Source: Desulforamulus ruminis DSM 2154
GTDB taxonomy: Bacteria; Bacillota; Desulfotomaculia; Desulfotomaculales; Desulfotomaculaceae
DNA length: 64,000 nucleotides
NCBI RefSeq assembly: GCF_000215085.1
Contig: NC_015589.1
Location: 3,905,015-3,969,014, forward strand
Direction: 5' to 3'
The notes under the pieces: generated by a model
Told to the model about the DNA's origin: nothing
Seen by the model: only the letters and a program-made list of their open reading frames with translations
Databases searched by the model: none
Shown here: positions 43,221-52,414 of the stretch, piece after piece
Layout of the letters: each line of letters begins with the position of its first letter
Numbering within the stretch: the stretch's first letter is position 1
Translations under genes and position numbers: made by a program

Positions 43221-43670
43221 TTACTCGATGGCGGTAATTACCACGGTAATTTCAGCCTGAGCCACGGGGTGAATCTTAATGGTAATTTTGTGGGTGCCCA
43301 GGGTCTTAATGGGTTCCTTTAAAACAATCTTTTTCTTGTCCACAATGCAGCCGTGCTGAGTCTTGAGACCATCGGCAATATCTTTGCTGCTGACGGCTCC
43401 AAACAGCCTTCCCGCTTCCCCCACCTTGGCCTGCAGTTTTACGGTAAGGTTGCTGATTTGGGCAGCCAACGCCTTTGCTTCTTCTTCCTGTTTTTGTTTT
43501 TTAGCCGCTTGGTTCTGCTTTTGTGTGGAAAGCTCCTTTAATTTCCCTTCGGAAGCCGGAGAGGCCAGGTTTCTGGGAAACAAAAAGTTCCTGGCATAAC
43601 CCTCCGCAACGTTTGCGATATCTCCTTTTTTACCTAATTTAGCAACATCCTGTAATAAAACAACCTGCAT
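43221..43670 (-). CDS. rplI: 50S ribosomal protein L9
   Basis: A 149-residue two-domain protein. The N-terminal domain begins MQVVLLQDVAKLGKKGDIANV and includes the conserved GYARNFLFPRNLA. The central helix is Lys/Glu/Ala-rich and the C-terminal domain ends in a beta strand. It binds 23S rRNA at the base of the L1 stalk. Gene order DUF2232-rplI-lonC/dnaB matches B. subtilis yybS-yybT-rplI-dnaC, except that the GdpP (yybT) gene is missing here. Confidence 0.97.
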   Translation of the reverse strand: MQVVLLQDVAKLGKKGDIANVAEGYARNFLFPRNLASPASEGKLKELSTQKQNQAAKKQKQEEEAKALAAQISNLTVKLQAKVGEAGRLFGAVSSKDIADGLKTQHGCIVDKKKIVLKEPIKTLGTHKITIKIHPVAQAEITVVITAIE

Positions 43671-43697
43671 ATCTATCCCCCCTGAATCATTTGGTTC

Positions 43698-44660
43698 CTA
43701 TTTATTTTCACTCTTAAGACGAGGCCGCCGGAGGTTAAAGGTCGCATCAAAGACCCCCAGCAGCACAATACCAATATACATTAAACTTATGTAAAAGATT
43801 AAAAGAATCAGCAGAAAAACCCGGAACGGCCTGGAAAAAGGTAGCCGCTGGTAATAATAAGCTACCACCGATAAGCCTAGTACAAAGAAAGCCAGGGCAA
43901 ACACCGTAAGAATATTCTGGCCCACTACTTTTAAAATTGTCAATCCAAACTGTTGACCAATCACCACGCAGAGAAATCCCACAATCAGACCCCAAATGGA
44001 GTACCAGGGCATCCTCCAGCGGTTAAAAGGAGGAAGAACGTTTACTTTATAGTTCAAGCGTTTTAATACTCGGCAGCCAACAATGTAAGAAATGGCGGTA
44101 GAGACAACCGCCGACACAATCCAGACAGCCGGCAGTAAAAGAATCGAGGTTTTTATGCCCTCCCGGTAAAATTGCTGCTGATCCGGGGTTAAGGGAGTGC
44201 CCGCCTGACGGTAGAAATCAAAGGCTTTGTCCAGTATATCATTGGCCATGGATTGAAGCATTTCCAGACTGAGACCGCTGACCAGGACGGCCAGCATGAT
44301 CACCGCCACCGAAGCAATGGTCGCAACCAGAGAAGCCGCTGCCAAAGCATGTCCGGCAGAAACATAATTTTTATATAATAGACCCAGCACCAGTCCAAGA
44401 GGCCCAAACTGTATAAACATTACCAGCACCTGCAAAGGATCCGGGTAGAGCACCATCATTAACAAGCCCGTTACCAGCAGGGAAAGCACCGCCACGCGCA
44501 GGTCCGTTCGCCTTACCAAAACAGCCAGAGGAATCGGCATGAGAATACTGATGATTAAAAAAAGCGGGGGAATAAACATCCCCAGCAAACCCAGCACAGC
44601 GGTTATTCCCGCAATGACGGCACCTTCCGCCAGCGACCGGGTGTTCATAAAGGAAGCCAA
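43698..44660 (-). CDS. YybS-like DUF2232 membrane protein
   Basis: A 320-residue protein with about eight to nine hydrophobic segments, ending in a charged tail. The N-terminal EGAVIAGITAVLGLLGMF resembles the ECF-type S-component fold, the group to which DUF2232/YybS is related. Its ligand is unknown. TTG at 44660 has GAGGTG upstream at a good distance. It precedes rplI by 27 bases, in the same operon. Confidence 0.85.
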   Translation of the reverse strand: MASFMNTRSLAEGAVIAGITAVLGLLGMFIPPLFLIISILMPIPLAVLVRRTDLRVAVLSLLVTGLLMMVLYPDPLQVLVMFIQFGPLGLVLGLLYKNYVSAGHALAAASLVATIASVAVIMLAVLVSGLSLEMLQSMANDILDKAFDFYRQAGTPLTPDQQQFYREGIKTSILLLPAVWIVSAVVSTAISYIVGCRVLKRLNYKVNVLPPFNRWRMPWYSIWGLIVGFLCVVIGQQFGLTILKVVGQNILTVFALAFFVLGLSVVAYYYQRLPFSRPFRVFLLILLIFYISLMYIGIVLLGVFDATFNLRRPRLKSENK

Positions 44661-44799
44661 AAAACGATCACCTCTTCTTAGTCTAACGGTAGCTCAAAAT
44701 AACTTATAGATATTCGATGATCAAAGACCTATTTCCTCCCTTTCCAGGGTGTTATTTGTTGCCCCCTCTGGTTAAAAAAACCGTATTTTAAGGCGAAAT

Positions 44800-44836
44800 A
44801 AAAGAAGAAGTGACGGGGAGTTATCCCCATCACTTC
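44800..44836 (-). terminator. Terminator after rpsR
   Basis: GAAGTGACGGGGA (44807-44819) pairs with TCCCCATCACTTC (44824-44836) with one mismatch; TTCTTTTATTT follows on the minus strand. Confidence 0.88.
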
Positions 44837-44837
44837 C

Positions 44838-45068
44838 TTATTCCGCAGTAAAAGGCAACAGACAAATATTCCGGGCCCTCTTAATGGCAACGGTCAGCAT
44901 GCGCTGATGATGCGCGCAGTTGCCGGAGATACGGCGAGGTAAAATTTTACCACGCTCGGTGATGTATTTCTTTAACTTGGGCAGATCTTTATAATCAATG
45001 GAAGTCATTTTATCAACACAGAAGCTGCAAATCCGCTTTTTACCCCTGCGTCCACGTTCACGTTTCAC
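44838..45068 (-). CDS. rpsR: 30S ribosomal protein S18
   Basis: A 76-residue protein with the conserved [21 protein letters not shown] segment and ARNICLLPF at the C terminus. Basic N terminus [12 protein letters not shown]. It binds 16S rRNA together with S6. It is the third gene of rpsF-ssb-rpsR. Confidence 0.97.
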   Translation of the reverse strand: MKRERGRRGKKRICSFCVDKMTSIDYKDLPKLKKYITERGKILPRRISGNCAHHQRMLTVAIKRARNICLLPFTAE

Positions 45069-45117
45069 TGTTTTTCCTCCTTGCTCGGGTACCGGTTATT
45101 CAAGCTCGCGTCCAACC

Positions 45118-45537
45118 CTAGAACGGTATGTCGTCTCCGTTAAAACTAATTTCGCTGCCAAAACCGCTACCACTGCCGCTGCCATGGGATGCGTTGCCTC
45201 CTGTAGCCTCCCGATCTCTAGGCCAGTCTAAAAACTTGATGTTTTCAGCTACAACCTCGGCAACCTTCCGCTTTACCCCTTGATTGTCTTCATAGGAACG
45301 GATTTGCAGCCGGCCATCCACCGCTACCAGCCGACCTTTGCCCAAATTATTGGCGCAGATCTCTGCCAGCTTAGACCAAACCACGATATCAATAAAATCC
45401 GTTTCTTTTTCCCGTTCCTTATTAAATTGAGGGCGATCAACAGCCAAACCCAGCTTGGCCACAGCCATACCGCTGGTGGTATAACGAAGCTCTGGATCAC
45501 GGGTCAGACGCCCAATTAATATCACCTTATTGAGCAT
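45118..45537 (-). CDS. ssb: Single-stranded DNA-binding protein
   Basis: A 139-residue SSB. The OB fold (1-105) begins MLNKVILIGRLTRDPELRYT. A Gly/Ser-rich linker leads to the acidic tip DDIPF, which recruits replication partners. ATG at 45537 is preferred; a GTG three codons earlier is too close to the ribosome site GAGG. It lies between rpsF and rpsR, the usual operon. Confidence 0.97.
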   Translation of the reverse strand: MLNKVILIGRLTRDPELRYTTSGMAVAKLGLAVDRPQFNKEREKETDFIDIVVWSKLAEICANNLGKGRLVAVDGRLQIRSYEDNQGVKRKVAEVVAENIKFLDWPRDREATGGNASHGSGSGSGFGSEISFNGDDIPF

Positions 45538-45573
45538 ATTTAACACCGCCTCGGATTGTTCTACCTAAATTAA

Positions 45574-45861
45574 TTACTCATCCTCGCGAACGATCATGTG
45601 GCGAAGGATGCCGTCTGTAATCTTCATAACCCGATCCAACTCGGCAGCCGCAGCGGGCTCAGCCTTAAACTGCATTAAAACGTAGAAACCTTCCCGAATG
45701 TGGTCCACTTCATAAGCCAGCCGGCGTTTTCCCCACTTATCCAGTTTGGTAACCTCGGCACCTTGCCCTTCCACCAGGGCTTTGAATTTTTCCACCAATG
45801 CAGTTAATTGTTCTTCTTCAACATCGGGCTTAATGATATACAGCAGTTCATAATTGCGCAC
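45574..45861 (-). CDS. rpsF: 30S ribosomal protein S6
   Basis: A 95-residue protein with the standard beginning [13 protein letters not shown] and the S18-binding face ([19 protein letters not shown]). The GTG start follows GGAGGAGGTG. First gene of the rpsF-ssb-rpsR operon, with a promoter at 45947-45975 and a possible S6:S18-binding leader. Confidence 0.97.
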   Translation of the reverse strand: MRNYELLYIIKPDVEEEQLTALVEKFKALVEGQGAEVTKLDKWGKRRLAYEVDHIREGFYVLMQFKAEPAAAAELDRVMKITDGILRHMIVREDE

Positions 45862-45876
45862 AACAGTTCACCTCCT

Positions 45877-45925
45877 CCCCACGGACTAACGGCCCTATCT
45901 CTTTGATAGAGCAGGGTGGAACCAT
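45877..45925 (-). ncRNA. Candidate S6:S18-binding leader motif of rpsF operon
   Basis: The leader folds into an apical hairpin (CTATC/GATAG with a 5-base loop). A GGCCG segment lies on its 3' side, inside an outer CCAC/GTGG pairing. The known Ribosomal_S6-S18 leader uses an unpaired CCG that mimics the 16S site, for feedback repression. The match is by eye only. Confidence 0.45.
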
Positions 45926-45946
45926 GCCTTCATAAGACACTGTCAA

Positions 45947-45975
45947 ATTATATCATTATTCCCTAACAAGGGCAA
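45947..45975 (-). promoter_or_regulatory. Candidate promoter of the rpsF operon
   Basis: TTGCCC (45970-45975) and TATAAT (45947-45952) on the minus strand with a 17-base spacer. The leader would be about 80 bases. Confidence 0.6.
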
Positions 45976-46097
45976 GTGCTTTGGTCAGTCGTTAGACTTA
46001 TGAGAGTATAAGTTGGGTCCTATTGTTAGAGGTTCCTATGAGGAAGGCTTTGAAAAATTAACCACAGGCCCCACAATAAAGCCCGTTCGTCTAACGC

Positions 46098-46292
46098 TCA
46101 AGCATCCTCCACCGAACTAACAACCGCCTTAACACTCTTTTCAAATTTAGGTCTGGGAAGCAGCAGCACCCGGTTGCATTTCTGGCATTTAATGCGAAAA
46201 TCCACACCGGTTCGCATAATCTCCCAGGTGTCGCCGCCGCAGGGGTGGGGTTTACGGGTCTTTACCACATCGCCAACCTGATATTTATGCAT
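46098..46292 (-). CDS. DUF951 small zinc-ribbon-like protein
   Basis: A 64-residue protein of the DUF951 family. It begins MHKYQVGDVVKTRKPHPCGG and has a second Cys pair in CQKCNR, suggesting metal binding. ATG at 46292 has GGGGAGGTGA upstream and overlaps the last 8 bases of mscS, so the two are translationally coupled. Function is unknown; this pairing with an MscS gene is common in Firmicutes. A longer frame from 46361 is not supported. Confidence 0.9.
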   Translation of the reverse strand: MHKYQVGDVVKTRKPHPCGGDTWEIMRTGVDFRIKCQKCNRVLLLPRPKFEKSVKAVVSSVEDA

Positions 46293-47151
46293 CCGGTTCA
46301 CCTCCCCGAATGGGTATAAATATCTTATTCGGGCCGGGCATTTTAATCCCTTCCCGGTCAAAACTTTCCTTAATGCTTTTTCTCAACTGGCGTTCGATTT
46401 CCCACTGGCGCATAGGTTTCGTTTTTGCCACCACCCGCAACACCATATCGGACTGGTCAAAACGTACCAACCCCAGCACATCGGGCCCCTCCAGCAGGTC
46501 TTCGGACCATTTCCGGCTGAAGTCTTGGCTCATTTGATGGAGTACATACAAAGCCCGGTCAATCTCTTCATCATAAGCAATACCGATTTCCACCTGGGCC
46601 TGCATACCGCCCCGGTTAAAGTTGGCCACCTGGTTAATGCTTCCATTGGGGATAATGTGCAGTTGCCCACCCCCTTCACGAATTTTGGTCACCCGGAGGC
46701 CCATTTCTTCCACCGTACCGGTAACACCGGCTAAAGTGACATATTCCCCCACGGCATACTGGTCCTCAAACAGAATAAAAAATCCGGTGATAATATCCCG
46801 CACCAGATTTTGTGCTCCAAAGCCAACGGCCAGGCCCAGAATTCCGGCACCGGCTAAAACGGTTTTGGCCGCATTGGGGATAAATATCTCAATAATGGAG
46901 ATTGCCGCTACAAAGTAAACCGCATAACGCAAAATACTTTTTAAAAGTCCCGACAAAGTTAAGGCCCGATTATCGGGAATAATTTTTCCGGCCTTGTTGA
47001 TCAAGATCTTTTCCACGGCTTTACTGCCAAAGTGAATAATCAATTTAGCCAGAATCAGGGTGCCAATAATTCTCAGGGTGGAGGTGGTAACTACCTGAAT
47101 ATCATCCACAACATAACTAAGAAACCCTGCCTTTAAACTGTCCAGATCCAT
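46285..47151 (-). CDS. MscS-family mechanosensitive ion channel
   Basis: A 288-residue membrane channel. Three hydrophobic segments are followed by the pore helix and the conserved GFGAQNLVRDIITGFFILFE-like segment (here listed in part), then the beta domain with VEEMGLRVTKIRE. It opens under membrane tension and protects from osmotic downshock. ATG at 47151 is chosen for its AAAGGAGG site 5-6 bases upstream; the frame is open to 47190 without a site. Confidence 0.92.
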   Translation of the reverse strand: MDLDSLKAGFLSYVVDDIQVVTTSTLRIIGTLILAKLIIHFGSKAVEKILINKAGKIIPDNRALTLSGLLKSILRYAVYFVAAISIIEIFIPNAAKTVLAGAGILGLAVGFGAQNLVRDIITGFFILFEDQYAVGEYVTLAGVTGTVEEMGLRVTKIREGGGQLHIIPNGSINQVANFNRGGMQAQVEIGIAYDEEIDRALYVLHQMSQDFSRKWSEDLLEGPDVLGLVRFDQSDMVLRVVAKTKPMRQWEIERQLRKSIKESFDREGIKMPGPNKIFIPIRGGEPDA

Positions 47152-47254
47152 GGTTTCCTCCTTTAAGCTAATGAGGGTTAATACCTGCAAAACATTTTAT
47201 TCCACGAATATTTCTCTGTTTTGGCAGGAAATCCCTCTCCCAGAAAGACAAATT

Positions 47255-47281
47255 AACAGGCGCATACGGGATGTATGCGCC
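47255..47281 (-). terminator. Candidate terminator after the M18 aminopeptidase gene
   Basis: GGCGCATAC (47259-47267) pairs with GTATGCGCC (47273-47281); the following sequence TGTTAATTTG is only modestly T-rich. Confidence 0.55.
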
Positions 47282-47296
47282 CTGGCACCTTATTGT

Positions 47297-48694
47297 TTAA
47301 GCCTCAAAAAAAGCCTTGCAGGTCCTGTAGCATTCATAGATATCCCCTTTGCTGGCCACTTCCAGGGGGGCGTGCATGGATAGCAAGGGCACCCCGCAGT
47401 CAATCACATCCATGTCCATCTCCGCGATGATATGGGCAATGGTACCCCCGCCTCCCTGATCCACTTTGCCTAATTCACCGGTTTGCCAGGTGATTTTTTT
47501 GCTGTTTAAAAGACTCCGTATATATCCAACATATTCGGCGTGGGCATCATTGGTATGATATTTCCCCTTGGCTCCGGTATATTTAGTCACCACCACACCG
47601 CAGCCCACCCGGGCGGCATTCATTTTTTCCAGAACTCCTTCGAAATTGGGGTCCACTCCCGCCGTAACATCTGCGGAAATGGCCATGGACCGCATCAGGC
47701 TCCGCCGAAGGTCCAGGGTATTAAAACGGGGATCGATCCGGCTGCCCATCTCCCACAGGGCATGTTCCAGGAACCGTCCGTTCATTCCGGTGTTGCCGGT
47801 ACTGCCGATCTCCTCTTTATCAATAAATAAAGCCACTGCCGTGCGGGCTGGAGCGGTGGTTTCCAGGATGGCCCGCAGGGAAGTAAATACACAAACCCGG
47901 TCATCCTGCCCGTAGGCCCCCACCAGACTGCGGTCAAAGCCTACATCATAGGCCGGGCCTGCCGGTACCGCTTCCAATTCGGCGCTGATAAAATCTTCCT
48001 CAATAATGCCGTAATGGTGGTGCAGCAGGTTCAGAATGGCTGTTTTTATGGCACAATCCTTTTCTCCTCCCTTGAGAGGCACACCACCAATTAAAAGGTT
48101 TAATTGCTCCCCTGCCACAGCCTCGGTAACCTTTTTGGCCATCTGATCCTTGGCCAGGTGAGGCAGTAAATCGGTAATGGTAAATACCGGATCTCCGGGC
48201 CGGTCTCCAACGGAAACTTCCACCATTTCCCCGTCGGACCGGTAGATAACTCCGTGCAGAGCCAAGGGAATGGTCAGCCACTGATATTTTTTGATGCCCC
48301 CGTAATAATGGGTTTTAAAAAAAGCCAACCCCTCTTCCTGGTACAGCGGTTGGGGCTTTAAGTCCAGCCGGGGCACATCGGTATGGGCCCCCACCAGGGA
48401 TATGCCTTCCTCCAGACCCTGCCTTCCAATCACTGCCAGAATAGCCGTCTTGGCCCGGCTGGTAATCAACACCCGATCCCCCGGCTTCAAACTCTGGTAT
48501 TGTTCTATGGGTACAAAGCCGCTAAGGGCCGCTCTGGCTGCAATTTGCTGAACGCAAGCCCGCTCTGTTTTGGCGGTACTGATAAAATCTTTATAATCTT
48601 CAGCAAAGGTCATCACTTCCTGATACAGGGGTTCATCAAACTGTTCCCATACATTCTTGCGATTATATTTTAATTTTTCCGGTGTTACGGTCAT
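47297..48694 (-). CDS. M18-family aminopeptidase
   Basis: A 465-residue zinc aminopeptidase. Metal-site motifs are GAHTDVPRLDL, DKEEIGS and ADVTAGVDP, and the C-terminal CGVPLLSMHAP. Family members release N-terminal (often acidic) residues from peptides in the cytoplasm as large complexes. It is of full length. It follows the cvpA-like gene by about 60 bases and precedes mscS. Confidence 0.9.
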   Translation of the reverse strand: MTVTPEKLKYNRKNVWEQFDEPLYQEVMTFAEDYKDFISTAKTERACVQQIAARAALSGFVPIEQYQSLKPGDRVLITSRAKTAILAVIGRQGLEEGISLVGAHTDVPRLDLKPQPLYQEEGLAFFKTHYYGGIKKYQWLTIPLALHGVIYRSDGEMVEVSVGDRPGDPVFTITDLLPHLAKDQMAKKVTEAVAGEQLNLLIGGVPLKGGEKDCAIKTAILNLLHHHYGIIEEDFISAELEAVPAGPAYDVGFDRSLVGAYGQDDRVCVFTSLRAILETTAPARTAVALFIDKEEIGSTGNTGMNGRFLEHALWEMGSRIDPRFNTLDLRRSLMRSMAISADVTAGVDPNFEGVLEKMNAARVGCGVVVTKYTGAKGKYHTNDAHAEYVGYIRSLLNSKKITWQTGELGKVDQGGGGTIAHIIAEMDMDVIDCGVPLLSMHAPLEVASKGDIYECYRTCKAFFEA

Positions 48695-48757
48695 GGATCT
48701 TCCTCCTTATTTTTACTCTCGGACAGATGTGTTTAGTTTTTCCTGGTAGGAAATTGA

Positions 48758-49525
48758 TTACACCTCGGTTCCAAAATGAAAATACTGCTTCAAAAAGTTG
48801 GCATTCAACTCAGGAAACAAATTGGGTATGACTTTCCATTCCTTCACCAGTGGGCTAAAGGTATTGATGATTATAGAAGTTCGGATGCCTTCGTTCAGGG
48901 TGGATAAAACTCCCTGAGCGCCCATTAAGGCTAAAGGAATTTGCAGCGGTACCAGGATGGTTATGAGGATGCCAACCAGGATGATGCCGGCGGCCAATCC
49001 CAGGCCTAATCCGCCCAGCCTGTTTACAGGACCCAGGGGAGTAAAACTTAAGATCCCAATAAAAATGGCGCCAATAAATTTTAAAGCCGCTCTCGCCACT
49101 AAAAATATTCCGATAAAAACCATCATTTTTAATAGGCCCTGGGCCAGCAGCAGATTCATGGCTTCCCCTACACTCCGGTTTGGCCCCAGTTGATTCAAAT
49201 AACCGATGATGTCCGGCCAGGGTGAGGGAAGAGGGATCTGTCCGCTAATTTGATTTAATAATTTTACGGGCAGGCTCAAAACCTCCGGGTTATTAAATGG
49301 TTCCGGCAGCTTAACCAAGGGCTTGATCAGGGATGCCAGGGAGTCCGCCCAGCCCCATTCATCGGCCAGCCAGCGGGCTACTTGGGTGTAATAGTGGCTT
49401 GCCGCCCAAAAACTGCCGATTAAACCGGCTATATTTATAATTCCTGTAAACAGCCCGGAGGAACCTCCCCGCAAGCCGAAAAGGATGATGATGAATAAAA
49501 AAACCAGATCAAGCCAGTTAATCAT
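48758..49525 (-). CDS. CvpA-family membrane protein
   Basis: A protein of about 255 residues. An N-terminal hydrophobic segment (WLDLVFLFIIILFGLRGG) is typical of CvpA, and several more follow, with a short cytoplasmic tail. CvpA is linked to colicin V production in E. coli, but its general role is unknown. ATG at 49525 is preferred, with a GTG two codons upstream as an alternative. It is read with the YkvI-like and aminopeptidase genes. Confidence 0.82.
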   Translation of the reverse strand: MINWLDLVFLFIIILFGLRGGSSGLFTGIINIAGLIGSFWAASHYYTQVARWLADEWGWADSLASLIKPLVKLPEPFNNPEVLSLPVKLLNQISGQIPLPSPWPDIIGYLNQLGPNRSVGEAMNLLLAQGLLKMMVFIGIFLVARAALKFIGAIFIGILSFTPLGPVNRLGGLGLGLAAGIILVGILITILVPLQIPLALMGAQGVLSTLNEGIRTSIIINTFSPLVKEWKVIPNLFPELNANFLKQYFHFGTEV

Positions 49526-49585
49526 TGACACCCCCGGGTACTTGATAATGACCTTGTTTCGCTGTTCTTGAGAATAAATCCTTCC

Positions 49586-50617
49586 TTAGTAAATTCTGGA
49601 TTTAAACAGCGGTACTACCAGAAGAGCTGCCAACAACAACAGTCCTGCGTAACCAAAGAGTGGATATAATAATTTAACCAGGTCGGCAAAACCGATATTC
49701 GTCAGAGGCAATACGGCAAAACAAGCCAGCACCCCAATGACCCGGTAGCGCCTTCCCCCCTCGGGAGCCAGCCGGCTGGCAAAACCATGGGCGTTGGCAA
49801 TGGCGGTGGTCATAATGGCCAGCCAAATAAGTATGGCAAACACCGGTTTTAAAAGCGAGCTCGCCCCGGAGGCCATGTACAGCATGGGAACTTGATAATG
49901 AGCTACCTCGGGATAAAAGGCCAATCCGGCCAGGGTAACCAGGGCTACAGCCACCCCCAGTCCAAGGCCGCCCAGCAAGCCGGCGTAGATTCCCACTCTT
50001 TTTGATACGGCCCGGCCCATGGAAGACAAAACAGCCAGGGGCACTACCATATTAAAAGAAACATATAAAAGACTGGCCCATAACCAGTGCCCCCCTACGC
50101 CTAGACCGGAAAGTACGGGAAGATTTTGCGGCAATCCTTTGAAGGCCAGAGCCAAACAGGCAATAATGGCCACCGCTAAAAGCTTTACCGGCACCAAAAT
50201 AACATTGACGGCCAACAACCCCCGCAGCCCGTTAAAGATGACGGCGATCACAAAGACCAAGGCCAGCCCAATACCAATCCACCGGGGTAATCCCATGTAT
50301 TCCTGCAGTACCGCGCCACTGCCGGAAAGCATGACTCCCAACCCTCCGATGAGCATAAAAAGGCTTAATTTATCCATAAAAGACCCGGCCCAGGGTCCCA
50401 GCAAATAAGCAAGCAGTTCCTGATAGTTGCTGCACTTCAGCCTGACACTTAGCTCCAGCACCTTGGCCCCCAAGTAGGCAAACAAGATGGTGGCCACCAG
50501 CACGCCTAGCAGTCCTTTATATCCATACAATATAAAAAACTGTAAAATCTCCTGGCCCGAAGCAAAACCGGCGCCAATGACCGCCCCGATATAAGTGGCC
50601 ACCAGCCGGATTACCAT
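49586..50617 (-). CDS. YkvI-like membrane transporter
   Basis: A protein of about 343 residues with ten hydrophobic segments. It starts VIRLVATYIGAVIGAGFASG, a motif shared by YkvI and other amino acid/Na+-coupled transporters of the APC-like fold. ATG at 50617 is preferred because GAGGGGG lies 5 bases before it; the open frame begins at 50641. It is the first gene of its operon, facing divergent yyaC. Substrate unknown. Confidence 0.82.
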   Translation of the reverse strand: MVIRLVATYIGAVIGAGFASGQEILQFFILYGYKGLLGVLVATILFAYLGAKVLELSVRLKCSNYQELLAYLLGPWAGSFMDKLSLFMLIGGLGVMLSGSGAVLQEYMGLPRWIGIGLALVFVIAVIFNGLRGLLAVNVILVPVKLLAVAIIACLALAFKGLPQNLPVLSGLGVGGHWLWASLLYVSFNMVVPLAVLSSMGRAVSKRVGIYAGLLGGLGLGVAVALVTLAGLAFYPEVAHYQVPMLYMASGASSLLKPVFAILIWLAIMTTAIANAHGFASRLAPEGGRRYRVIGVLACFAVLPLTNIGFADLVKLLYPLFGYAGLLLLAALLVVPLFKSRIY

Positions 50618-50772
50618 TTTTGCCCCCTCACTCCGGATCATCCATTCACCCCCTGGTTGATAACTATGCTACAAAGGCGAAAGTTACTTATAAAAAATGA
50701 ATCCGATGGAATAATCCGTACCCATCCGGGGAATAAATATAGTAATTGTTGTTTTTAGAGAGGATGGTTGCT

Positions 50773-51357
50773 ATGTCCGTGGGAATGAATACCGCTCAAC
50801 AAGCCCCCATAGCTGCTAAAACCAGGATTGGTGTGGAGGACTCCCTGGCCATTGATCTTTTCAGCACAGACCTGTACACCCGTCTCCGGGCTTATGATAT
50901 CAACTATTCAGAAGAAGTGGTGATTGTCTGTATCGGTACCGACCGGTCCACCGGCGACTGTCTGGGACCCCTGGTGGGAAGCAAACTGGCTTCCAGTCCG
51001 GGACACCGGTTCATCGTCTACGGAACCCTGGATGATCCGGTACATGCCAGCAACTTAAATCATAAACTGGATGAAATTGCCCTTAAGCATCCCCGGGCGC
51101 TGATCATCGCCGTGGACGCCTGTCTGGGTCACCTGGAGAATGTAGGTTTTGTCAATATTGGCGACGGCTCGCTGCTGCCCGGTGCCGGAGTAAACAAGTC
51201 CCTGCCGGCGGTGGGACAGTTGCATATTACCGGCGTGGTTAACGTAGGAGGATTTATGGAGTATCTGGTCCTGCAAAATACCCGCCTGAATCTGGTTATG
51301 AAATTAGCAAACTTGATTACCGAGGGCTTAATCAAAACGGCTCAAAGATTTGCCTAA
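50773..51357 (+). CDS. yyaC: Spore protease-like YyaC (DUF1256)
   Basis: A 194-residue sporulation protein of the YyaC family, related to the germination protease GPR fold. Motifs are VIVCIGTDRSTGDCLGPLVG, GTLDDPVHASNL and AVDACLGH. ATG at 50773 has GAGAGG 9 bases upstream. It has its own terminator and is divergent from the YkvI-like gene; in many spore formers it lies in this origin-proximal region. Confidence 0.92.
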   Translation: MSVGMNTAQQAPIAAKTRIGVEDSLAIDLFSTDLYTRLRAYDINYSEEVVIVCIGTDRSTGDCLGPLVGSKLASSPGHRFIVYGTLDDPVHASNLNHKLDEIALKHPRALIIAVDACLGHLENVGFVNIGDGSLLPGAGVNKSLPAVGQLHITGVVNVGGFMEYLVLQNTRLNLVMKLANLITEGLIKTAQRFA

Positions 51358-51360
51358 CAA

Positions 51361-51397
51361 GAAACCCGGTGCTACCGAACAGCACCGGGTTTTTCTC
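51361..51397 (+). terminator. Terminator after yyaC
   Basis: AAACCCGGTGCT (51362-51373) pairs with AGCACCGGGTTT (51380-51391), followed by TTCTCTTA. The same stem is read backwards at the end of the DUF4446 transcript. Confidence 0.88.
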
Positions 51398-51449
51398 TTA
51401 ATTTTATTAAATTTTAAATTGGCTCATGCTTTGAGCATCCTTGGCTTCC

Positions 51450-51941
51450 TTAAATTTTCTCCAGGGTTTTCTTGATGGCCTTTTCCTCTTCTTCGGTTAA
51501 GCTGTAATCGGAGGTTCCTTTCAGCAAGGGCTTGGCGTAAACCCTGGTCTCATCCCTGCCGTAAAGTCCTGTTAGCACCACACCGTCGCCCCTGCGATCC
51601 AGCAGGGCCAGAGAAAAGCTCAGGTCACTGCCCATGTTATCAAAGGCATTGAAGCGGACCAATCCGGGATTACAAAGGGCCTCCGCTATTTTTTCATTTA
51701 AAACCTCTTGATTGCGGCTGATTTCCTGGGTTTTTTCTTCTAAACCTTTCACTCCATTGGCATAACGGTCCAATATTTGTTCAAGATCCGCCCCTCCGGG
51801 CCCTCGCATCAATAGTTTATACCTTCTTTGAACCTGTTTAAACCGGCGGTGTAAAAGAAATTGACTGATTATTAGAAGTAAAACCACCACACTCAAAACC
51901 ACAATAATAACAGGCTGACTCTCTAGTAAACTTTTCCACAA
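51450..51941 (-). CDS. DUF4446 membrane-anchored protein
   Basis: A 163-residue protein with one N-terminal membrane helix (about 12-30), a basic coiled segment, and a C-terminal domain with VRFNAFDNMGSDLSFSLALLD and GRDETRVYAKP, which are hallmarks of DUF4446. It is found near parAB in many Firmicutes; function unknown. It is read from upstream of DegV side or its own promoter. Confidence 0.85.
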   Translation of the reverse strand: MWKSLLESQPVIIVVLSVVVLLLIISQFLLHRRFKQVQRRYKLLMRGPGGADLEQILDRYANGVKGLEEKTQEISRNQEVLNEKIAEALCNPGLVRFNAFDNMGSDLSFSLALLDRRGDGVVLTGLYGRDETRVYAKPLLKGTSDYSLTEEEEKAIKKTLEKI

Positions 51942-52414
51942 ATCTGTATTAATGGTATCATCACCTTGCTTGGAATATTTATCGCCTTATACTCGGCTTT
52001 TTCTTCTGTCCGAAACTTTCTTGCCTTTTGCTTTCAGCTATAAAATTCATTGGCAAAAAGTAGAACAAATATATTATATATGATTTGATCCCCTTCGTTA
52101 ATCTTTTACAGTATTATTTTTTCCCATGTTTTTTATTCCTGTCAAAAAAGTCCGGAAATCCAGATTGAATCCTGAATTTAACAGGCATTAATAAGATAAG
52201 ATTCTCCGTAGATAAAGTATCGCTGATGTAATCTTGAAAATGATTTACTTTGTTTGCCCATTTTAACGCAAAAAATAATTTTATTGCAAATAATAATGTA
52301 CAACAAAAAGGTTCGTTAAATATAAATCATCACCAGTTAGCCGTTATCAAAAATGATTGTTAAATATTGGAAATTACTATACGAGACCGCATCAGGAAAG
52401 TTCTCTTATTACTT
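51942..52414. other. Gene-free AT-rich stretch
   Basis: No ORF with a ribosome site, RNA gene or strong hairpin was found in these about 470 bases. It is markedly AT-rich compared with the genes on either side. It should hold the DUF4446 promoter on the minus strand and the end of the DegV transcript, neither of which I could place with confidence. Confidence 0.4.
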
